A stretch of DNA of 6,165 nucleotides from Bacillota bacterium (GTDB lineage Bacteria > Bacillota > Clostridia > Peptostreptococcales > Anaerovoracaceae), in the NCBI GenBank assembly GCA_017538845.1, contig JAFYIC010000018.1:1-6165 (forward strand), written 5' to 3'. Both the position numbers and the translations under genes were made by a program. The notes beneath the pieces were generated by a model. That model had not been told where the DNA came from, did not search any database, and saw nothing but the letters and a program-made list of their open reading frames with translations. Numbering within the stretch: position 1 is the first letter of the stretch; each line of letters opens with the position of its first letter. This document shows positions 1 to 4,182 of this stretch, one piece after another.

Positions 1-2
1 GG

Positions 3-31
3 TGGAAAAAGGGGCGCGTATGTTGTATAAT
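3..31 (+). promoter_or_regulatory. Candidate sigma-A promoter of the universal stress protein gene
   Basis: A perfect TATAAT at 26-31 is preceded, after exactly 17 bases, by TGGAAA at 3-8, which matches 4 of 6 positions of TTGACA. Transcription would start near 38, leaving a leader of about 50 bases. A second TATAAT at 56-61 lacks a recognisable -35 box, so the first is the better candidate. The hexamers are seen directly; promoter activity is inferred. Confidence 0.55.
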
Positions 32-87
32 GAGCGGGCACGCCGGTGTCTCAGATATAATAAAGCGGCGCGCAGGAGAGAAATCTG

Positions 88-471
88 ATGAGCAACGTTA
101 TGGTCTGCGTAACGCAGCAGAAAACATGTGACCGCCTTATAAGCCGGGGAAGCCGGCTCACAGACGGGAAGAAAGACGAACTTTTCGTGATCCATGTAAC
201 CCCTAAGAGTTTCGGATCCATGAGCAGCTCCGAAGAAGGAGAGGCTCTGGACTATCTCTATGAGAAGGCCTTGGAGTACGATGCTAATCTTACAGTTGTC
301 AGGTCTGAAGATATAGTCAGCACTCTTCTTGATCTGGTGGAAAAGCACGGAATCGACACAGTTGTCCTCGGGCAGGCGGGAACCGACGGCGATGATCATA
401 TAGCCGAATTCGAAGATAAGGTAAGCGGCAAAGCCGAACTTGTGATAGTGCCGGCAGAGTCAGCTGACTGA
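88..471 (+). CDS. Universal stress protein, KdpD-USP-like, small (127 aa)
   Basis: This is a cytoplasmic single-domain protein of the UspA superfamily, most like the USP domain found in the sensor kinase KdpD. The N-terminal strand motif VMVCVTQQKTCDRLI (residues 4-18) is typical of that subgroup. It is followed by the second strand LFVIHV (about 32-37) and the late strand TVVLGQAG (about 91-98). The canonical nucleotide motif G-x2-G-x9-G(S/T) is not intact: only GQAG is present, followed by an acidic stretch, so ATP binding is doubtful. The start ATG has AGGAG at 74-78, nine bases upstream. The gene is monocistronic here: the next gene is convergent, and a terminator lies about 65 bases past the stop. 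No kdp genes are visible in the window. Family assignment is fairly secure; its exact role in stress or potassium signalling is not known. Confidence 0.8.
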   Translation: MSNVMVCVTQQKTCDRLISRGSRLTDGKKDELFVIHVTPKSFGSMSSSEEGEALDYLYEKALEYDANLTVVRSEDIVSTLLDLVEKHGIDTVVLGQAGTDGDDHIAEFEDKVSGKAELVIVPAESAD

Positions 472-486
472 AGAATACAAAAGAAC

Positions 487-509
487 GGAGCAGGGTCTAT
501 TTCTGCTCC
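487..509 (-). terminator. Possible intrinsic terminator of the minus-strand XRE gene
   Basis: GGAGCAG (487-493) pairs with CTGCTCC (503-509), a perfect 7-bp stem that spans the stop codon at 497-499. Read on the minus strand, the stem is followed by GTTCTTTTG, a T-rich but interrupted tract. It could end the XRE transcript. The U tract is weak, so confidence is moderate. Confidence 0.45.
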
Positions 510-811
510 AGGAAATCGTAAATATCCTGTATGAGAGTGGCTTTTTCAGCCACTTTTTTTTCGTTCAGATATTCCGCTTCCACCTGGGCGCGGCTTCCGT
601 AAAGCAGGGTATCCAGGCTGACTCCGTATTTGTCGCATATGAACAGCAGCAGAGAAAGATCCGGGAAACGGAGTCCCCGTTCATAGTCGGAATAACTGGT
701 CCTTGCCACGAATATCCCGCGGGCGAAGGCAGTCTGGCTCATGCCTGTCAGTTCCCTCAGAGCGTGAAGATTGCCGCTGAGTTTTTTTACCGCCGCTTTT
801 TCATCAAACAT
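497..811 (-). CDS. XRE-family HTH transcriptional regulator (104 aa)
   Basis: This is a small cytoplasmic DNA-binding protein with one Cro/C1-type helix-turn-helix domain, roughly residues 14-70. The scaffold is visible as LRELTGMSQTAFA (18-30), then SYSDYERGLRFPDL (39-52) and a closing helix ending in GVSLDTLLYG. A charged, probably helical tail of about 30 residues may support dimerisation. I place the start at ATG 811, because the strong AGGAGG at 819-824 (read on the minus strand) is 7 bases from it but only 1 base from the alternative in-frame ATG at 817. The gene is divergent from the XRE-sigma pair at 1086 and convergent with the stress protein gene. Its last codons overlap an opposite-strand terminator. 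Autoregulation through inverted repeats in its leader is likely but inferred; target genes are unknown. Confidence 0.85.
   Translation of the reverse strand: MFDEKAAVKKLSGNLHALRELTGMSQTAFARGIFVARTSYSDYERGLRFPDLSLLLFICDKYGVSLDTLLYGSRAQVEAEYLNEKKVAEKATLIQDIYDFLEQK
535..561 (+). terminator. Intrinsic terminator of the stress protein gene, inside the convergent XRE coding region
   Basis: AGTGGCT (536-542) pairs perfectly with AGCCACT (548-554) around a 5-base loop, and a G-T pair (535/555) can extend the stem. The stem runs into an uninterrupted stretch of T from 554 to 561. This is a textbook rho-independent terminator in the plus direction, 65-90 bases beyond the stop of the upstream gene. It lies wholly within the coding sequence of the minus-strand XRE gene, where the same bases encode KKVAEKAT. 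Confidence 0.8.
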
Positions 812-829
812 ATCCATTCCTCCTTTTTG

Positions 830-842
830 CTGTGTGGCACAG
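830..842. repeat. Inverted repeat, candidate XRE operator
   Basis: CTGTG and CACAG form perfect 5-bp arms around TGG, just upstream of the ribosome-binding site of the minus-strand XRE gene. XRE repressors commonly bind short palindromes near their own promoters, so this is a reasonable operator candidate. The repeat is seen; the function is inferred. Confidence 0.3.
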
Positions 843-937
843 ATACAAAGCCCGTATATATACTATGTTGCCTGAAAGAAGCGATTGTTTCATATCGTCT
901 GTTTTTCCGTCATTTCAGCGGGTTTTCCGGAGGGAAT

Positions 938-1042
938 ATGAACTGCGGGAGCAGGAACAGGGAACCCCGGGAGCATTTAACAGCCGGCCCCGATGTATTA
1001 TTTTATTTCTGGTCCGGCGTACATTTATCATCTGAAATGTAA
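938..1042 (+). CDS. Possible 34-codon leader ORF upstream of the XRE-sigma pair
   Basis: An ATG at 938 follows GGAGGG at 929-934 with a short spacer and opens a frame of 34 codons ending in TAA at 1040-1042. The predicted peptide begins MNCGSRNREPREH and contains an aromatic stretch VLFYFWSGV. It has no clear signal peptide and I recognise no family. Its end overlaps the hairpin elements at 1011-1055 and it stops 43 bases before the XRE start. It could be a regulatory leader peptide or simply chance; the spacing of the ribosome-binding site is shorter than usual and no good promoter precedes it. Confidence 0.2.
   Translation: MNCGSRNREPREHLTAGPDVLFYFWSGVHLSSEM
946..983 (+). repeat. Direct repeat CGGGAGCA-N2/3-AACAG, two copies
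   Basis: CGGGAGCA occurs at 946-953 and 968-975, exactly 22 bases apart. Each copy is followed after 2 or 3 bases by AACAG (956-960 and 979-983). The spacing is about two turns of DNA, so both copies would face the same side of the helix. The two copies fall in different reading frames of the possible leader ORF, so protein coding does not explain them. Confidence 0.45.
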
Positions 1043-1055
1043 TAGATGCCGGCCC
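983..1055 (+). promoter_or_regulatory. Structured leader with alternative GC-rich hairpins
   Basis: GGTCCGGC at 1011-1018 can pair with GCCGGCCC at 983-990 or with the identical block at 1048-1055, with one mismatch in each case, so the two stems exclude each other. The downstream form encloses a further perfect 7-bp stem, TACATTT (1020-1026) with AAATGTA (1035-1041). The structures end 15 bases before the AAGGAG of the XRE gene. They could be an attenuator-like RNA element or DNA operators; no T-run follows, so a simple terminator is unlikely. Confidence 0.4.
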
Positions 1056-1085
1056 GCAGGAAGACCGGAAAAGGAGACTACATAC

Positions 1086-1502
1086 ATGAAAACGGAAAAC
1101 GACAGAGGATCCAAAAGGGTCGAGATAGGAAACAGAATAAGGCAGGAACGTGAAAACAGGAAGATGACCAGAGAAGAGCTTGCTGACAGGGCGGACATAT
1201 CGCCGCGGTTCCTGGCTGATATAGAGGCCGGGATAAAAGGCATGTCCATGGATACCCTTTGCAGACTGTCATCGGAACTGGAGATGAGTCTGGATCGGAT
1301 CGTGAACGGAGGAGATGAAGGCCCTCCCGTTAAAAACTCGCAGATCAGGGACATGCGGGAGATGATGGACCTGCTGTTCACAGGTCTTGATAAACGCGGG
1401 TTCCATTGTCTTGAGGATGTGTACGCCTACACGTCCGAACACAAAGCCGATGAAGCAAACACATACGGGAACCGCGGGAAAGATGAACAGAAAAGAACTT
1501 AA
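1086..1502 (+). CDS. XRE-family HTH regulator paired with ECF sigma factor (138 aa)
   Basis: This is a cytoplasmic regulator with an N-terminal Cro/C1-type helix-turn-helix domain at about residues 12-73. The turn and recognition-helix region reads TREELADRADISPRFLADIE (28-47), followed by the MSMDTLCRLSSELEMSLD (53-70) segment typical of SinR-like proteins. Residues 85-138 form a charged, partly helical tail that I do not recognise. ATG 1086 is the start because AAGGAG at 1071-1076 is 9 bases upstream; the frame remains open to an upstream ATG at 993 that has no ribosome-binding site and falls in the structured leader. Its last 20 bases overlap the sigma factor gene, implying coupled expression. 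It may control the sigma gene or affect its product; that is inference. Confidence 0.85.
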   Translation: MKTENDRGSKRVEIGNRIRQERENRKMTREELADRADISPRFLADIEAGIKGMSMDTLCRLSSELEMSLDRIVNGGDEGPPVKNSQIRDMREMMDLLFTGLDKRGFHCLEDVYAYTSEHKADEANTYGNRGKDEQKRT

Positions 1503-2022
1503 AAAAGAGATCTGTGACGCCTGCAGCAGGGCAGCTGCTGTTTTTTACCGGTACGGGATCCCGGACGGCGACATGGAGGATCTGATGCAGGATGTGTTTC
1601 TGACCGCGTATGCCAACGTAGATAAACTGAAAGATGAGGGCAGGCTCCTTGCCTGGGTCAGAGGCATATCGAGAAACAAGGCCAGGGAATACTGGAAATC
1701 GGAAGCGCGAAGAAGAAGAAACCTGAGCCTTGATTCTGCGGAAGGCATGGCTTTTTTCGAAAGGACGAGCCACAGCAGGACAGACCGGAACGGAGATATA
1801 CTATATGAGATAATAGCGGGAGAAGAAACTCTCCGTCGCGTCTGCAGCGCAATGGCAGCCATGAATGAAAAAGATCTTAAGACGGTAATGCTACATGACT
1901 TCAGAGGATACAGTCTTAAAGAGATCTCAGAACTGGAAGGGATGAATTACGCAACGGTAAGGACCATATACAGCAGGGCAATAAAAAAACTGCGGGAAAT
2001 CACAGAGGACCGCAGCAGGTAA
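1483..2022 (+). CDS. ECF-type RNA polymerase sigma factor (179 aa)
   Basis: This is a sigma-70 family protein of the extracytoplasmic-function type, which would direct RNA polymerase to alternative promoters. Region 2 spans about residues 13-80, with DMEDLMQDVFLTAY (30-43) followed by LLAWVRGISRNKAREYW (55-71) and a basic run RRRR (76-79). Region 4 spans about 128-172, with the helix-turn-helix YSLKEISELEGMNYATVRTI (143-162). Regions 1.1 and 3 are absent and the length fits the family. The start ATG lies inside the end of the XRE gene with only a weak GGGA upstream, so translational coupling to that gene is likely. Frames extending to 1387 have no start support. No anti-sigma factor follows: the next gene is convergent after 35 bases, and I see no clear terminator between them. 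Its regulon is unknown. Confidence 0.88.
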   Translation: MNRKELKKEICDACSRAAAVFYRYGIPDGDMEDLMQDVFLTAYANVDKLKDEGRLLAWVRGISRNKAREYWKSEARRRRNLSLDSAEGMAFFERTSHSRTDRNGDILYEIIAGEETLRRVCSAMAAMNEKDLKTVMLHDFRGYSLKEISELEGMNYATVRTIYSRAIKKLREITEDRSR

Positions 2023-2057
2023 AAAGCAGTAAGCAGGCCGGCATCATATTACCGTGA

Positions 2058-3068
2058 TCAGCGCATGAAAATGTATACGGTATATGCGGCATACATCAGA
2101 ACGAATATGATACCCCAGACCCGGTTCAGTTTTCTGGATGCAAGGAATATCACCAGTGCCAGAGCGCTGACTCCGAGCAGTATCAGACTGTCCACCAGAG
2201 ATACGAACCTGACCGTGATGGGGTTGACTATGACAGACAGGGAAAGTACGAAAAGTATATTGAATATGTTGGAGCCCACCACATTGCCTACGGCGATATC
2301 GGTCTCGCCCTTCAAAGCGGCCACGACGCTGGTGACAAGTTCAGGCAGCGATGTGCCGATAGCCACGATGGTAAGGCCTATGAGGGTCTGATCTATTCCG
2401 AAGGATTCGGCGATGTTGGAAGCGGAATATACTACCATCTTGCCACCGCAGACCACGCCTGCCATACCGACGGCTGCAAGTGCCAGGCCTTTGCCCAGCC
2501 TGTTCTTTTTTTGATCCTGTACGTCTTTACCGGATGGATCGCTGTTCGGATAAACAGAGGCGTTTTCCGCAGGCCCTTCCGGCAGTTGTTCATGCTCTGA
2601 TGCCTGTTTTCTCGCCGATCTGATAGTAAGAAGCAGGAACATTATAAAGAGCGCAAGGAATACAACGCCGTCTATCCTGCTGAGGACGGGCCTTCCTGAT
2701 TTCGTAAAGAAGTCGAGAGCAAGCAGCGGAAGAAGAGCGGTCGCGACCATTGAAAGCGGCAGCTCCGTTTTAAGCACGCTCCTTCCCACGAGAAGGGGTT
2801 TTATAATAGCTGTGATCCCGAGGACTACGAGCAGGTTGAACATATTGGAGCCCAGCACGTTGCCGACAGCTATACCGTTGGAACCATCGACGGCCGCAGT
2901 GATACTTACAGCGGCTTCAGGAGCGCTGGTACCCATAGCTACCACAGTCATGCCGATGATAAGAGACGGTATGCCATAGTGCTCGGAGATGAGCACACTG
3001 CCGTCTACGAACAGGTCTGCGCCTTTTATGAGTATGATGAATCCTGCAATGAGAAGTAGATAATCCAA
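2058..3068 (-). CDS. CaCA-family Na+/Ca2+ exchanger-like membrane protein
   Basis: This is an integral membrane cation antiporter of the Ca2+:cation antiporter family (YrbG/NCX-like), expected to export Ca2+ in exchange for Na+ or another cation. Two internal alpha repeats are clear (numbered from the longer start at 3074): GMTVVAMGTSAPE (41-53) with GNVLGSNMFN (71-80), and GLTIVAIGTSLPE (233-245) with GNVVGSNIFN (263-272). Glu53 and Glu245 are the expected Ca2+-coordinating residues. About ten hydrophobic segments are split by a polar loop at about 152-192, usually cytosolic. No in-frame ATG exists before an upstream stop codon. Two TTG codons are available, at 3072-3074 and 3066-3068; GAGAGG lies 9 bases from the second and only 3 from the first, so I prefer the second, giving 336 residues. 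Ion specificity cannot be read from sequence. Confidence 0.9.
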   Translation of the reverse strand: MDYLLLIAGFIILIKGADLFVDGSVLISEHYGIPSLIIGMTVVAMGTSAPEAAVSITAAVDGSNGIAVGNVLGSNMFNLLVVLGITAIIKPLLVGRSVLKTELPLSMVATALLPLLALDFFTKSGRPVLSRIDGVVFLALFIMFLLLTIRSARKQASEHEQLPEGPAENASVYPNSDPSGKDVQDQKKNRLGKGLALAAVGMAGVVCGGKMVVYSASNIAESFGIDQTLIGLTIVAIGTSLPELVTSVVAALKGETDIAVGNVVGSNIFNILFVLSLSVIVNPITVRFVSLVDSLILLGVSALALVIFLASRKLNRVWGIIFVLMYAAYTVYIFMR

Positions 3069-3111
3069 TTCCAATTTCCTCTCGGTTTACTAGTCATTCG
3101 ACTTACAGATA

Positions 3112-3140
3112 ATTATATTGCGTGCAGGTCTGCTTGTCAA
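3112..3140 (-). promoter_or_regulatory. Perfect consensus sigma-A promoter of the exchanger gene
   Basis: On the minus strand TTGACA (3135-3140) is followed by exactly 17 bases and then TATAAT (3112-3117). Both hexamers are full consensus. Transcription would begin near 3105, giving a leader of about 37 bases with GAGAGG before a TTG start. The spacer contains the near-palindrome GCAG-GT-CTGC at 3124-3133. Strong basal transcription combined with a weak start codon may set moderate expression. Confidence 0.85.
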
Positions 3141-3144
3141 AAAT

Positions 3145-3163
3145 ACGGCTCTGTACAGACCGT
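3145..3163. repeat. Palindrome between divergent promoters, candidate operator
   Basis: TCTGTACAGA at 3150-3159 is a perfect 10-bp palindrome. It is flanked by ACGG (3145-3148) and CCGT (3160-3163), so the dyad extends to 19 bases with one unpaired C at 3149. It lies 4 bases upstream of the exchanger -35 box and about 50 bases upstream of the yerC -35 box. No helicase, terminator or coding role explains it, so a repressor or activator site is the likely reading. Confidence 0.45.
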
Positions 3164-3191
3164 GAAAATACTGCCGGAATTCACGACAGGA

Positions 3192-3205
3192 CCCTCTGAG
3201 GAGGG
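3192..3205. repeat. Short inverted repeat CCCTC-TGAG-GAGGG
   Basis: Perfect 5-bp arms around a 4-base centre, located 9 bases upstream of the yerC -35 box. No T-run follows on either strand, so it is not an obvious terminator. It may be a protein site or chance. Confidence 0.25.
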
Positions 3206-3214
3206 CTGCTTTCA

Positions 3215-3243
3215 TTGACTGATTTGCCGGGCAATGATATAAT
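3215..3243 (+). promoter_or_regulatory. Near-consensus extended -10 promoter of yerC and its operon
   Basis: TTGACT (3215-3220) is followed by 17 bases and TATAAT (3238-3243), with the extended -10 dinucleotide TG at 3235-3236. Transcription would start near 3250, about 30 bases before the yerC ATG. It is the only strong promoter I see for the six genes that follow. Palindromes overlap both its spacer and its -10 box. Confidence 0.85.
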
Positions 3244-3246
3244 CAT
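3224..3246. promoter_or_regulatory. Overlapping palindromes in the yerC promoter, candidate autoregulatory operator
   Basis: TTGCC-G-GGCAA (3224-3234) is a perfect dyad in the spacer between the -35 and -10 boxes. ATGAT-ATA-ATCAT (3234-3246) is a second dyad centred on the -10 box. A protein bound at either would block RNA polymerase. YerC, a TrpR-fold protein encoded immediately downstream, is the natural candidate ligand, but this is inference. Confidence 0.4.
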
Positions 3247-3280
3247 ACTGTAAAGCGTTAAAGCGAGAGGGGAGTTTTTC

Positions 3281-3577
3281 ATGGCATATGAATCAAAATT
3301 CAAAAGTGAAGATATAACAGGCCTTTTTGAGGCTGTGCTCACGCTGGAAAACGAGGAAGAATGCTACAGATTCTTTGAAGATCTGTGCACGATCAATGAA
3401 CTTAAGGCAATGGCTCAGAGATGGCAGGTCGCCAAACTGCTGGCCGCAAAGAGGACATACAGCGAGATCGAAGATGAGACCGCGGCTTCGACTGCGACGA
3501 TCAGCAGGATCAACAAGTGCCTTCTTTACGGCGCCGACGGATATAAGACGGTGCTGGCTAAGCTGGGCAAAGACTGA
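3281..3577 (+). CDS. yerC: YerC/YecD family TrpR-like DNA-binding protein (98 aa)
   Basis: This is a small all-helical protein of the TrpR superfamily, YerC/YecD group, common in Firmicutes and of poorly defined function. The family signature is plain: FFEDLCTINELKAMAQRWQV (residues 31-50), where TrpR proteins have a similar ELxxMxQR segment. The helix-turn-helix follows in YSEIEDETAASTATISRINK (60-79). The length of about 98 residues matches the family. The start ATG has AGGGGAG at 3268-3274 with a 6-base spacer. It is the first gene of a long operon and sits under a strong promoter with embedded palindromes, which fits an autoregulated repressor. The residues that bind tryptophan in TrpR cannot be judged safely here, so a tryptophan response should not be assumed. 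Confidence 0.9.
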   Translation: MAYESKFKSEDITGLFEAVLTLENEEECYRFFEDLCTINELKAMAQRWQVAKLLAAKRTYSEIEDETAASTATISRINKCLLYGADGYKTVLAKLGKD

Positions 3578-3609
3578 GTTTACGGCTTTGAGGGATTTGA
3601 GGGAGACAC

Positions 3610-4182
3610 ATGTATCTGTTCGTGAAAAGGGCATACATTGCCGGAAAAGAGAATACAGACAGTCTGGTGAACAGATCTCTTGCTGAACTGAAAGAACATA
3701 CCTCCCGCAGGCCCGACTCCTTGCCGGCCGGGGAGGTTTTCCGTACAGACAGGGGAAAACCGTATTTTCCTGAAGGCGGAGTCATTTTTTCCGTCAGCCA
3801 CAGCGGCAGTATCTGGGTGTGCCTGATGAGAGAAACGGATGCAGACAGGCCTTTTGGTACAGACATCCAGCAGATCAGGAACAGCAAATGGGAGGCGCTG
3901 ACCGACCGGTATTTCAGTGAGGAAGAAAAGACATTTGTAAAGGAACCGAACGAAGCTTCTGAACAGCAGGAAAGGTTTTTCACACTCTGGACAGAAAAGG
4001 AAGCCTGCGGAAAAGCTATGGGGACAGGCATAGGAAAGAGCTTTCTGGCTGAAGACGTGCGTAAAGAATGCACGGCGCAGAAGCTGGTTCTCAGACAGGC
4101 GGATGTGGAGGAAGGATACATATGCACCTGCTGCGTGCCGGCAGAATGGGCTGAGGAAGACATCATCATAAGGGAGATATGA
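3610..4182 (+). CDS. Sfp-type 4'-phosphopantetheinyl transferase (190 aa)
   Basis: The enzyme transfers the 4'-phosphopantetheine arm of coenzyme A to a serine of a carrier protein in fatty acid, polyketide or non-ribosomal peptide synthesis. Visible family motifs are GKPYF (residues 49-53), FSVSHSG (60-66), FGTDIQ (82-87) and LWTEKEACGKAMGTGI (126-141). Asp85 and Glu131 are the expected Mg2+ ligands, with Lys130 and Lys135 in the usual WxxKEAxxK pattern. Where Sfp has DIE, this protein has DIQ. At 190 residues it is shorter than Sfp (about 224), mainly at the N terminus. AGGGAG at 3600-3605 supports the ATG. It begins 32 bases after yerC and its stop overlaps the recX start. No carrier protein or synthase gene is nearby, so its substrate is unknown. 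Confidence 0.88.
   Translation: MYLFVKRAYIAGKENTDSLVNRSLAELKEHTSRRPDSLPAGEVFRTDRGKPYFPEGGVIFSVSHSGSIWVCLMRETDADRPFGTDIQQIRNSKWEALTDRYFSEEEKTFVKEPNEASEQQERFFTLWTEKEACGKAMGTGIGKSFLAEDVRKECTAQKLVLRQADVEEGYICTCCVPAEWAEEDIIIREI

Larger units (their letters stand above)
812..1085. promoter_or_regulatory. Divergent regulatory region between the two XRE genes
   Basis: This stretch separates the minus-strand XRE gene from the plus-strand XRE-sigma pair. It holds AGGAGG at 819-824 (minus), the inverted repeat CTGTG-TGG-CACAG at 830-842, the palindrome GTATATATAC at 854-863, and a direct repeat CGGGAGCA at 946-953 and 968-975. Three GCCGG-type blocks follow at 983-990, 1011-1018 and 1048-1055, then AAGGAG at 1071-1076. 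The AT-rich TATATA at 855-862 could serve as the minus-strand -10, but no good -35 accompanies it. For the plus strand, TTGCCT (868-873) with CATATC (891-896) is only a weak promoter candidate. No convincing sigma-A promoter is visible in either direction. Confidence 0.5.

Noticed and set aside
541..563. A run of eight A in the minus-strand XRE gene next to a stem-loop, resembling a -1 frameshift site
   Set aside because: The stem begins directly after the A run without the usual 5-8 base spacer, and the shifted frame stops within three codons. The structure is fully explained as a plus-strand terminator.
954..965. Two GGAAC sequences that look like ECF sigma -35 boxes, suggesting sigma autoregulation
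   Set aside because: No CGT- or GTC-type -10 box occurs at the expected 16-17 base spacing from either, so autoregulation is not supported by sequence.
993..1085. N-terminal extension of the second XRE protein from an ATG at 993
   Set aside because: It has no ribosome-binding site, runs through the hairpin region and gives a sequence unlike the family; AAGGAG supports ATG 1086.
1378..1862. Open frames on the minus strand opposite the sigma factor gene
   Set aside because: No ribosome-binding site and no recognisable motif; the plus strand carries clear sigma regions 2 and 4.
2023..2057. Terminator between the convergent sigma factor and exchanger genes
   Set aside because: Only short 5-bp complementarities such as GGTAA/TTACC without a proper stem and T-run were found.
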